The notes: a model not told the origin generated them from the sequence alone. A stretch of 6,660 nt of DNA from an uncultured Oscillospiraceae bacterium (GCA_910589085.1 CAJUSG010000077.1:1-6660), one strand, 5' to 3'. Positions 1-5,141 are shown, counted from the first letter of the stretch. Numbers and translations: made by a program.

Positions 1-1032
1 CCCGGGGATGAGGCTGATGAGCCATGCGAAGGGGAGGGAGAGGAGGAAGAGGACCAGCGCGAAGAGGGGGACGGAGAGGACGGGGGAGAGGGCCGGCAGG
101 GAGACCCCCAGCCGCTGAAGCACCAGCACCCAGAGCTGGTGAATCAGGTAGACGCCGAAGGCGCAGCCTCCGAGCTGCGATACGGCCCTGCGCCGGGACC
201 GCTCCTCGCTGACCCCCAGCACATAGCGGAAGAGGACGCAGAAGGCGGCCGCTGTCAGCACCACATTGGGGGCAAGGTACCGCCGCCAGAGCTCCTGACT
301 TCCGCCGATGAGCCCGGGCCCCATGAGGGTGAGGGCCAGCCCCAGAACCCCCAGTATGTACAGGCAGTACTCTGCGATGCGGCTGATTTCAAAGTGCCGC
401 AGATACCAGCCCCCCACATAGCACCCCACCCAGCCCAGCACCATCTGGACCTGAAGCTGCTCCCGCCATATGGAGACGGCGCCATAGGGGTGAAAGGCGG
501 ACCACAGGGGCAGGAGGGAGGCAAAGAGGAAGCACAGCCCCAGAAAGTAGCGCAGCTCCCCCCGGCTGGCGGAGGCGGTGAACCGATGGATCACCGGGTG
601 GACCAGATAGAGACCGATGAGGGGGTAGAGGACCCACAGGTGGAAGTAGGTGTCCCCCTTGACCGCCGATAACAGCAGGTCGGCCAGCCCGGCCAGAGTG
701 AAGTTGCCGCCCCGGCCCGCAAGCAGGGGCGGAACGATGGCATACACCACCCCCCAGAAGATCAGCAGTCCGAGGGCGGGCAGAGCCAGCCCTGTCAGGG
801 CGGCGGAAGCCTGGGGCTTGCCCTCCTCCAGGGCGAACATCCCCCAGAGCATGAACAGAGCGGGGACAGTCCAGAGGGTCAGCCCCTCATAGATATCCAG
901 CGCCTGCCGGGCCCCGGAGCCGGGGGCTGTCAGGTCCAGATACCGGTGGGCCAGCAGCAGCATGATGGCGCACAGGACGGTGAACGCCCGGAAAAAGCCG
1001 GGCCAGCCCCAATTGCGATCTCCCTTGGCCAT
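1..1032 (-). CDS. Acyltransferase-3 family membrane protein (partial, C-terminus off window)
   Basis: Reading the minus strand from an ATG at 1032 gives 344 codons with no stop before base 1, so the C-terminus is missing, probably by little, since family members are often about 340-370 residues. The protein is very hydrophobic, with roughly ten likely membrane segments. The motif HLWVLYPLIGLYLVHPVI (residues 131-148) and the late FGVYLIHQ (292-299) are typical of the acyltransferase-3 family (OafA/WecH-like), integral membrane enzymes that transfer acetyl or other acyl groups to sugars, cell-wall or envelope polymers. An Arg (R15) and a His (H29) lie in the first segment, but their spacing is wider than the usual Arg-x10-His arrangement. 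The start is fixed by coupling: the glyoxalase TAA and this ATG share one base (TAATG). It is probably co-transcribed with the two genes before it. The acyl acceptor cannot be told. Confidence 0.85.
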   Translation of the reverse strand, partial: MAKGDRNWGWPGFFRAFTVLCAIMLLLAHRYLDLTAPGSGARQALDIYEGLTLWTVPALFMLWGMFALEEGKPQASAALTGLALPALGLLIFWGVVYAIVPPLLAGRGGNFTLAGLADLLLSAVKGDTYFHLWVLYPLIGLYLVHPVIHRFTASASRGELRYFLGLCFLFASLLPLWSAFHPYGAVSIWREQLQVQMVLGWVGCYVGGWYLRHFEISRIAEYCLYILGVLGLALTLMGPGLIGGSQELWRRYLAPNVVLTAAAFCVLFRYVLGVSEERSRRRAVSQLGGCAFGVYLIHQLWVLVLQRLGVSLPALSPVLSVPLFALVLFLLSLPFAWLISLIPG

Positions 1033-1403
1033 TACTTCTTCTCCGGCACAATCTCGATCCAGTAGCCGTCGGGGTCAGAGATAAAATAGATGCCCATGGC
1101 GGGGTTTTCGAAGCAGACGCAGCCCATAGCCTTGTGCTTCTCATAGAGGGCGTCGTACTCGCCGGTGCGGAAGGCCAGGTGGAACTCACACTCCCCCAGG
1201 TTGTAGGGCTCTTCCCGGTCCCGGAGCCAGGTCAGCTCCAGCTGGAAGGGTGAGCCGGCCTCATCCCCCAGGAAGACCAGCTTGAAGGAGCCGTCGGGGG
1301 CGTTCTTCTCCCGCAGGGGGGACAGGTTGAGGGCCTCCTTGTAGAAGGCGAGGCTGCGCTCCAGGTCGAGCACGTTGAAGTTGAAGTGGTAGAAGGAAGT
1401 CAT
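1032..1403 (-). CDS. Glyoxalase I-like VOC family metalloenzyme
   Basis: This 123-residue protein has the length and beta-alpha-beta-beta-beta pattern of the vicinal oxygen chelate superfamily. It resembles lactoylglutathione lyase: an N-terminal VLDLERSLAFYKEAL helix segment and a closing DPDGYWIEIVP strand. All four positions that bind the metal in GloA can be placed, H6, E56, H75 and E117, so an active metal-dependent lyase or isomerase acting on methylglyoxal-thiol adducts is plausible. Related VOC proteins can instead be fosfomycin-type or epimerase enzymes, so the substrate stays open. The start ATG at 1403 is preceded by AAAGGAGA about 7 nt upstream. It begins 24 bp after the transporter stop and its own stop overlaps the acyltransferase start, so it is the middle gene of an operon. 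Confidence 0.88.
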   Translation of the reverse strand: MTSFYHFNFNVLDLERSLAFYKEALNLSPLREKNAPDGSFKLVFLGDEAGSPFQLELTWLRDREEPYNLGECEFHLAFRTGEYDALYEKHKAMGCVCFENPAMGIYFISDPDGYWIEIVPEKK

Positions 1404-1427
1404 AACAGTTTCTCCTTTACAATAAAT

Positions 1428-2687
1428 TTACTCGGCTTTTTTGTCGATCCACTCGGGGCGGAATTTGGAGTAGATAATTTTCTGCTCGCTGTACAGCCCG
1501 TGGTAGCCGGACAGCATGTAGGCCACCCCGCAGCACAGGGCGTAGAGGGGCAGCCCCTGGCCGCCGAAGAGCTCGAAGGCCAGCAGGATGGAGCTGAGGG
1601 GGCAGTTGGTAGCGCCGCAGAACACCGCCGCCATGCCCAGGGCGCCGGAGAAGCCGTGGGGCAGTCCCAGCAGGGGGCCCGCCCAGGTGCCGAAGGCGCA
1701 GCCGGTGAAGAGGACGGGGACGATCTCGCCCCCCCGGAAGCCGGCCCCCAGGGTGAGGGCGGTAAAGAGGATTTTCAGCAGGAAGGCCTCCGGGATGGTG
1801 TCCCCGGCCAGCAGCTGGCGGATGACCCCGTCTCCCGCCCCGTTGTAGGTCTGGCTGCCGATGGCCAGGGTGAGGGCCAGCACCAGCGCCCCGCCGGCGG
1901 CGGCCCGGGCCAGGGGGTCGGGCAGGTATCTGGCGTAGAGCCTCGGGGCGGCGTGCATCGCCTTGCAGAAGAGGATGGACAGCAGGGCGCACAGCACCCC
2001 CAGGGCGGCGGTCTGGAGGATGGGGGTCAGCTCCAGCTCCAGGGCGTCGTGGACGGGGTAGCCGTGGATGGCGTGGAGGCCGAAGCCGTGGGCCACCAGG
2101 GCCGCCGTGTAGGAGGACAGCAGGCAGGGCACCATGGCGGCGTAGTACATCCGGCCCACCGTCACCACCTCCATAGCGAAGACGGCGGCGGTAAGGGGGG
2201 TGCCGAACAGGGCGGAGAAGGCGGCGGCCATGCCGCACATCACCACGATCCGGCCGTCGAGCTCATCCAGGCCCAGCTTGCGGCCTGCGTAGGCGGACAG
2301 GGAGGCGCCCAGCTGAAGGGCGGCCCCCTCCCGGCCGGCGGAGCCCCCCACCAGGTGGGTGAGGATGGTGGACAGGAAGATCAGCGGTGCGGTGCGCAGC
2401 TTGAGCCGCTCCGCATCCCGCACGGCCACCAGCACCAGATTGGTGCCCCGGTCCTTCTCCATGCCGCACACCCGGTAGAGCAGCACGATGGCCATGCCCC
2501 CCAGGGGCAGCAGCCAGATGATGTTGGGGTGCTCGCCCCGCAGCTCGGCAGCCAGGTCGATGCCCAGGTGGAAGGCCACCGCCACCAGGCCCACGACCAC
2601 GCCGATCAGGCAGGAGTACAGCAGCCACTTGACAAAGGTCACGCCCTCCTGAACGTGTCCCCGTGCCCGCTCAGACAGCTGAGGCAT
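1428..2687 (-). CDS. CLC-family anion channel/antiporter, possibly CLC-F (fluoride) type
   Basis: The 419-residue product is a CLC anion transporter without C-terminal CBS domains. Seen directly: GSAGREGAALQLGAS (115-129) carries the gating-glutamate motif GREGA with E120; AAFSALFGTPLTAAVFAMEV (154-173) is the usual helix pair after it; GAGFRGGEIVP (314-324) stands where classic CLCs have GxFxP; and RGTNLV (80-85) stands where they have GSGIP. From family knowledge, replacement of GSGIP by an NNL-like motif, GREGP by GREGT/V/A and GxFxP by GGEV-P marks the fluoride/proton antiporter branch. Fluoride export is therefore a reasonable inference, though V323 differs from the Thr I recall in that branch. 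Ten or more hydrophobic segments indicate an inner-membrane protein. The ATG at 2687 has AGGAGA 7 nt upstream. First gene of the leftward operon. Confidence 0.92.
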   Translation of the reverse strand: MPQLSERARGHVQEGVTFVKWLLYSCLIGVVVGLVAVAFHLGIDLAAELRGEHPNIIWLLPLGGMAIVLLYRVCGMEKDRGTNLVLVAVRDAERLKLRTAPLIFLSTILTHLVGGSAGREGAALQLGASLSAYAGRKLGLDELDGRIVVMCGMAAAFSALFGTPLTAAVFAMEVVTVGRMYYAAMVPCLLSSYTAALVAHGFGLHAIHGYPVHDALELELTPILQTAALGVLCALLSILFCKAMHAAPRLYARYLPDPLARAAAGGALVLALTLAIGSQTYNGAGDGVIRQLLAGDTIPEAFLLKILFTALTLGAGFRGGEIVPVLFTGCAFGTWAGPLLGLPHGFSGALGMAAVFCGATNCPLSSILLAFELFGGQGLPLYALCCGVAYMLSGYHGLYSEQKIIYSKFRPEWIDKKAE

Positions 2688-2748
2688 ATTCCATTCTCCT
2701 CTCTCTCCCGGGGCCCGCCAGCCCCGACCCGAAGGATATTAAAAGTAT

Positions 2749-2777
2749 ATCATAATCTGGAGGATTTTCCACCCCAA
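2749..2777 (-). promoter_or_regulatory. Candidate promoter for the CLC transporter operon
   Basis: On the minus strand a -10 box TATGAT (2754-2749, five of six consensus bases) lies 17 bp from a weak -35 box TTGGGG (2777-2772). Transcription would start near 2742, giving a leader of about 55 nt before the ATG at 2687. The leader was inspected for the conserved parts of a fluoride riboswitch and none was recognised. The -35 match is poor, so confidence is moderate. Confidence 0.5.
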
Positions 2778-2810
2778 AATCTCTTTTCCTCTGAAAAAAG
2801 GGAGAACCCC

Positions 2811-2839
2811 TTGCCATTCCCGGGTATTTGTGCTAATAT
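2811..2839 (+). promoter_or_regulatory. Candidate promoter for the CorC/HlyC-like gene
   Basis: TTGCCA (2811-2816) and TAATAT (2834-2839) are separated by exactly 17 bp. This places transcription start near 2846, about 40 nt before the GTG start at 2886. The pair is divergent from the candidate transporter promoter, with the two -35 boxes 33 bp apart. The -10 box covers an upstream in-frame ATG at 2838, which argues against that ATG being the start. Confidence 0.55.
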
Positions 2840-2885
2840 GCTGTCTGTATCACTATATTTTCTGCCTTTAAAGGAGGTTATTTTC

Positions 2886-3788
2886 GTGGACGAGGGCCAA
2901 ATATGGCTTGTTCTGCTCGCGGTCAGCCTTTGCGTCAATATTGTCCAGCTGCTGTGGCGGCCCATTTTGAAGCTGCTGCACCGAAAGGACCAGGTGTCGG
3001 AGGACAACATCATGGCCATGGTGGAGGAGGGGGAGGAGTCCGGGGCCATCCAGGCCAACGAGAAGGAGTTTATTGAAAACGTCTTCGAGTTTGACAACAC
3101 CACCGCCCGGGATGTGATGGTCCACCGCACCGACATGGTCTCCCTCCCCGCCGACGCGGAGGAGGACGAGATCCTCAGCGCCATCCGCCAGTCGGGGCTG
3201 TCCCGCTTTCCGGTGTACGGGAGCGACGTGGACGACATTGTGGGGGTGCTGTCCACCCGGGACTATTTGCTCAACTTCCACCAGCCCAGCCCCCTGCCCC
3301 TGGGGGAGCTGCTGCGTCCGGCCTATTTTGTGCCCGAGACGGTGTCCGCCGACGTGCTCTTTCGGGATATGCAGGGGAAAAAGACCCACCTGGCCCTGGT
3401 GGTGGACGAGTACGGCGGAACCAGCGGCCTGGTGACGCTGGAGGACCTGCTGGAGGAGCTGGTGGGCAACATCTACGACGAGTTCGACCCCCAGGAGGAG
3501 CAGGAGATCATCGCCCTGGACGACGGCCGCTGGCGGGTGTCGGGCTCCGCCGACCTGGAGGAGCTGGCCGAGGCTATGGACCTGACCCTCCCGGAGGAGG
3601 AGGAGCGGGACTACGATACCTTGGGCGGCCTGGTCTTTTCCCAGCTGTCCGTCATCCCGGAGGACGGCAGCCGTCCTCTGGTGGAGGCCCTGGGTCTGCG
3701 CATCCAGGTGGAGGAGCTGTGCGACCGCCGGGTGGAGTGGGCTCTGGTGGAGAAGCTGCCCCCCGAACCGGAGAAGGAATTGGAATAG
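2886..3788 (+). CDS. CorC/HlyC-type CBS-domain protein with single membrane anchor
   Basis: The product has 300 residues. Order of parts: a membrane segment (about residues 5-24), a short linker, a CBS pair (about 77-200) and a CorC_HlyC transporter-associated domain (about 210-290, with YDTLGGLVFSQL at 243-254). VVDEYGGTSGLVTLEDLLEE (172-191) is the hallmark of this family. It lacks the multi-pass DUF21/CNNM domain of larger relatives and is close in size to E. coli CorC (about 290 residues), so it may be a regulatory or accessory protein for divalent cation (Mg2+/Co2+) efflux rather than a transporter itself. CBS pairs usually bind adenine nucleotides. The GTG start at 2886 was chosen because AAGGAGGT sits 7 nt upstream; an in-frame ATG at 2838 has no such site and lies in the -10 box. 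The open frame continues far upstream only as antisense shadow of the CLC gene. Older names such as hemolysin should not be taken literally. Confidence 0.9.
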   Translation: MDEGQIWLVLLAVSLCVNIVQLLWRPILKLLHRKDQVSEDNIMAMVEEGEESGAIQANEKEFIENVFEFDNTTARDVMVHRTDMVSLPADAEEDEILSAIRQSGLSRFPVYGSDVDDIVGVLSTRDYLLNFHQPSPLPLGELLRPAYFVPETVSADVLFRDMQGKKTHLALVVDEYGGTSGLVTLEDLLEELVGNIYDEFDPQEEQEIIALDDGRWRVSGSADLEELAEAMDLTLPEEEERDYDTLGGLVFSQLSVIPEDGSRPLVEALGLRIQVEELCDRRVEWALVEKLPPEPEKELE

Positions 3789-3794
3789 GTACAT

Positions 3795-3834
3795 AAAAAG
3801 CCGGCCCCCGCCACTTCTGCTGTGGCGGGGGCCG
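3795..3834 (-). terminator. Strong GC-rich hairpin terminator between convergent genes
   Basis: A perfect 13-bp stem (3802-3814 with 3822-3834) with a 7-nt loop lies just after the CorC-like stop codon. On the minus strand it is followed by CTTTTT (3800-3795), a proper intrinsic terminator layout for leftward transcripts such as the ferredoxin mRNA. On the plus strand the stem is followed by TAAAAG with no T-run, so termination of the CorC-like transcript here is less certain, although the stem alone could protect its 3' end. Confidence 0.7.
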
Positions 3835-4022
3835 TAAAAGCCTCCTTTTGAAAGGAGGTGGCGCGGCCCGAAGGGCCGTGACGGAGGATTGCATTTTGCG
3901 AAGCAAAATATACGAAGTATGCAAGGGTTTGCATATTTAGTTTACTTCGTATGTTCGGCTTCGCCGAACGCAATCCTCAGTCACGGCTTCGCCGTGCCAG
4001 CCCCTTTCCAAAGGGGCCTTTA
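3835..4022. repeat. MITE-like inverted-repeat element made of nested palindromes
   Basis: The left arm (about 3835-3892) and the right arm (about 3970-4022) are imperfect inverted copies, both ending inward in GAGGATTGC. Each arm contains its own hairpins. Left: CCTCCTTT/AAAGGAGG (3841-3858) and CGGCCC-gaa-GGGCCG (3864-3878). Right: CACGGC-ttc-GCCGTG (3982-3996) and CCCCTTT/AAAGGGG (4001-4016). The centre adds ATTTTGC-gaa-GCAAAAT (3893-3909), TATGCAA/TTGCATA (3918-3935) and GTTCGGC-ttc-GCCGAAC (3953-3969). ATACGAAGTA (3910-3919) also matches TACTTCGTAT (3943-3952) in reverse. There is no coding capacity. It fills the gap between two convergent genes, the usual place for REP/MITE-type sequences. 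No clear target-site duplication could be defined. Confidence 0.8.
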
Positions 4023-4046
4023 AGGTGCGCTGGATGGGACGAGGAT

Positions 4047-4232
4047 TTACCTCACCTCAATGGCGCTCACCGGGCAGGCGTCGGCGGCGGCCTGAACCTG
4101 GTCGGCCAGGTCGGCGCCCACCTCCGGGGAGAAGGCGGCGGCGGTGCCGCCGTCGGTGATGAAAAACACATCGGGGCAGGTGCTGGCGCACAGGCCGCAG
4201 CCGATACAGTTTCCGTTTACATGGACCTCCAT
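4047..4232 (-). CDS. Single [4Fe-4S] ferredoxin
   Basis: This 61-residue protein has CIGCGLC (9-15) followed by CPDVF (19-23) and a distant CPVSAIEV (53-60). C9, C12, C15 and C53 fit the four ligands of one [4Fe-4S] cluster. It therefore resembles the monocluster ferredoxins of Thermotoga and related Clostridia rather than the two-cluster 2[4Fe-4S] type. C19 corresponds to the extra cysteine that forms a disulfide in Thermotoga maritima ferredoxin, as I recall it, but a partner in the middle of the chain is absent here. It is acidic overall, as expected of a soluble low-potential electron carrier in anaerobic metabolism. The ATG at 4232 is preceded by AAGGAGGG 7 nt upstream. It stands alone, divergent from the ribosomal cluster and convergent with the CorC-like gene, so its redox partner cannot be told from context. 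Confidence 0.92.
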   Translation of the reverse strand: MEVHVNGNCIGCGLCASTCPDVFFITDGGTAAAFSPEVGADLADQVQAAADACPVSAIEVR

Positions 4233-4361
4233 GGGGAATCCCTCCTTGTCAATAAGCTGGTTCCCCTAGTATGTCCGTGTCCGGCGGACTTATGCGAAAC
4301 GGGCCCTTAACGGCCCTGTTTTGACCCTTAAAGGGGCACTTTTTGCACCATTTCGGGGTGT

Positions 4362-4378
4362 ATATTTCGACGAAATAT
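4362..4378. promoter_or_regulatory. Perfect 17-nt palindrome, possible operator
   Basis: ATATTTCG-A-CGAAATAT is an exact inverted repeat with a one-base centre. It lies in the AT-rich part of the region upstream of the ferredoxin start, about 130 bp away, where that gene's promoter would be expected. The symmetric form suits a dimeric repressor such as a TetR-, GntR- or MarR-type protein. No regulator family could be assigned from the sequence. Confidence 0.4.
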
Positions 4379-4395
4379 TACATATAGTATTTGAA

Positions 4396-4418
4396 GTCCG
4401 CCCCCGGCGGACATTTTT
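4396..4418 (+). terminator. Terminator-like hairpin with T-run
   Basis: GTCCGCC (4396-4402) pairs with GGCGGAC (4406-4412) across a 3-nt loop, followed by ATTTTT on the plus strand. It has intrinsic-terminator shape, but no plus-strand gene lies directly upstream. It may stop read-through toward the ribosomal cluster or may simply belong to the adjoining repeat. Confidence 0.35.
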
Positions 4419-4424
4419 GCAGCG

Positions 4425-4479
4425 CCCCCTCGGGCTCCCCTCTTGTGGGGAGTTGTCAGCCGCAGGCTGACTGAGGGGG
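4425..4479. repeat. Solo repeat half-element with three-way-junction fold
   Basis: An outer 7-bp stem CCCCCTC (4425-4431) with GAGGGGG (4473-4479) encloses two hairpins: CTCCCC/GGGGAG (4435-4452) and GTCAGCC-gca-GGCTGAC (4455-4471). Read on the minus strand it shares CCTCAGTCA and the hairpin - spacer - CCCC hairpin order with the right arm of the inverted-repeat element at 3835-4022. It therefore looks like a single arm of a related repeat family. No mirrored partner is present nearby. Confidence 0.55.
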
Positions 4480-4563
4480 GGAACTCTACCATTATAGACG
4501 AAAACAGGCCGCTCCGGATGGCCATTTTTGAAGGAAATTTGAAAATAATCGGGAGAATTTTTC

Positions 4564-4592
4564 TTGACGGGGGGAAACAGGGATGGTATAAT
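4564..4592 (+). promoter_or_regulatory. Near-consensus sigma-70/sigma-A promoter of the ybxF-rpsL-rpsG-fusA cluster
   Basis: TTGACG (4564-4569, five of six) and TATAAT (4587-4592, perfect) are separated by 17 bp, the optimal spacing. Transcription would start near 4599, leaving a leader of about 75 nt before ybxF. The -10 box is embedded in the perfect palindrome ATGGTAT-A-ATACCAT (4583-4597), which could be a repressor site. This is the best promoter in the window, fitting for highly expressed translation genes. Confidence 0.85.
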
Positions 4593-4638
4593 ACCATTTC
4601 GTGGCGGTAGGGGCACTGCGCCCTTTTACCCGATGAAG

Positions 4639-4657
4639 TTCTCCCAAAAAGGGAGAA
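4639..4657 (+). promoter_or_regulatory. Leader hairpin just before ybxF
   Basis: TTCTCCC (4639-4645) pairs with GGGAGAA (4651-4657) around an AAAAA loop. The right strand contains the GGAG that would serve as ribosome binding site for the alternative GTG start at 4666. If the hairpin forms, initiation there is blocked, while the GAGG site at 4661-4664 stays free for the ATG at 4675. It may set expression of the small protein. Confidence 0.45.
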
Positions 4658-4674
4658 AGTGAGGGGTGCCGATT

Positions 4675-4917
4675 ATGATTCCAGAACTCAGCGGCTCCAA
4701 CAAGGTTGTGGGGGCCAAGCAGGTCAGACGGGCCCTGCGGGACGGCCGGGCCGCCCGGCTGTATATGGCCCTGGACGCTGACCCACGCCTGCTCCAGCCC
4801 CTGGTGCAGGAGGCGGTAAACCGGCAGGTGCCGGTGGTCCAGGTGCCCTCCATGAGAGAGCTGGGCGCATCCTGCGGCATCGCCGTAGGGGCCGCAGTGG
4901 CGGTGCTGTTGAAATGA
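4675..4917 (+). CDS. ybxF: L7Ae/L30e-type K-turn binding protein (YbxF-like)
   Basis: With the ATG at 4675 the protein has 80 residues and covers a whole L7Ae/L30e/S12e/Gadd45 domain. Typical parts are VVGAKQVRRAL (11-21), LDADP (33-37) and the closing SMRELGASCGIAVGAAVAVLL (59-79), the region that carries the RNA-contact loop. Bacillus YbxF (RplGB), encoded directly before rpsL, binds kink-turn RNA and associates with ribosomes, and the same place and size here support orthology. An in-frame GTG at 4666 would add three residues; the ATG was preferred because the GTG's GGAG site lies in a hairpin. It is the first gene after the strong promoter at 4564-4592. In B. subtilis the gene follows rpoC, which is not found in this window. 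Confidence 0.88.
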   Translation: MIPELSGSNKVVGAKQVRRALRDGRAARLYMALDADPRLLQPLVQEAVNRQVPVVQVPSMRELGASCGIAVGAAVAVLLK

Positions 4918-4932
4918 TCCACCTTTTGGAAT

Positions 4933-5011
4933 GTAGGGCGCGACGACCCCGGCGCGCCGTACAATAGCGGGATGAAGCCCTAGGGCGGCGCGCCGAGTCG
5001 TCGCGCCCTAC
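4933..5011. repeat. Second inverted-repeat element, between ybxF and rpsL
   Basis: The left arm 4933-4959 and the right arm 4986-5011 are near-perfect inverted copies (27 and 26 nt), differing by one substitution and one single-base indel and enclosing a 26-nt loop. The outer end is GTAGGGCGCGACGAC and the inner end GGCGCGCCG, so the element is extremely GC-rich and has no coding capacity. No T-run follows the stem, so it is not a standard terminator, though a 26-bp RNA stem would affect read-through or processing of a ybxF-rpsL transcript. It is unrelated in sequence to the element at 3835-4022. Confidence 0.8.
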
Positions 5012-5047
5012 GCCCATTACAGGCGCCGTTCCGTGTGATTGCTTCGG

Positions 5048-5089
5048 TTTTAACAAAAGAGGGATAAAAATTCCCAATTTTGTTAAAAT
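5048..5089 (+). promoter_or_regulatory. Probable rpsL promoter overlapped by an inverted repeat
   Basis: TGtTAAAAT (5081-5089) is a perfect TGn extended -10 with a five-of-six -10 box, but no good -35 lies 17 bp upstream. TTTTAACAAAA (5048-5058) is exactly inverted as TTTTGTTAAAA (5078-5088). Inside these lies GGGA/TCCC (5061-5064 with 5072-5075). The right half-site covers the -10 box. An alternative weak pair is TTGCTT (5039-5044) with GATAAA (5063-5068). The dyad may be an operator, or an AT-rich terminator for the gene upstream. Confidence 0.5.
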
Positions 5090-5098
5090 ATATATCAC

Positions 5099-5113
5099 GC
5101 CCCGACACGGGGC
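5099..5113 (+). promoter_or_regulatory. Small GC hairpin at start of the rpsL leader
   Basis: GCCCCG (5099-5104) pairs with CGGGGC (5108-5113) around an ACA loop. If transcription starts from the extended -10 at 5084-5089, this stem forms the very 5' end of the mRNA and could stabilise it against decay. It ends 10 nt before the AAAGGAGG ribosome binding site. Confidence 0.4.
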
Positions 5114-5141
5114 AGAATTGAGGAAAGGAGGAAACCCAATC

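Larger units (their letters stand above)
4233..4674. other. 442-bp divergent intergenic region (ferredoxin / ybxF)
   Basis: No gene was found here. It holds the ferredoxin ribosome binding site next to its start, several short GC-rich palindromes such as GGGCC-cttaac-GGCCC (about 4301-4316), a perfect 17-nt palindrome at 4362-4378, a terminator-like hairpin at 4396-4418, a foldable repeat half-element at 4425-4479, and the ybxF promoter at 4564-4592. The nonamer CCGGCGGAC occurs twice on the plus strand, near 4281-4290 and at 4404-4412. No convincing promoter for the ferredoxin was identified; AT-rich DNA around 4361-4390 is the most likely location. Confidence 0.6.

Noticed and set aside
139..672. 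A 177-codon plus-strand open frame at the left edge
   Set aside because: It is antisense to the acyltransferase, whose frame is uninterrupted for 344 codons and has clear membrane segments and motifs.
2688..2748. Fluoride riboswitch in the leader of the CLC gene
   Set aside because: The conserved GATG-type start and CTGATG...CTCCT end of the motif were looked for by eye on the minus strand, also further upstream to 2885, and were not found.
1386..2885. A 500-codon plus-strand open frame leading into the CorC-like protein
   Set aside because: It lies antisense to the CLC transporter, is low-complexity in composition (rich in Gly, Gln, Ala, His), and has no family motif. The real gene starts at the GTG at 2886 with its own ribosome site and promoter.
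2868..3794. A 308-codon minus-strand open frame opposite the CorC-like gene
   Set aside because: It mirrors codon bias of the real gene, its composition is rich in His, Gln, Leu and Val without motifs, and it has no sensible start context.
3835..5011. CRISPR array or tandem repeat
   Set aside because: The repeats are inverted and of different families; there are no evenly spaced direct repeats with unique spacers.
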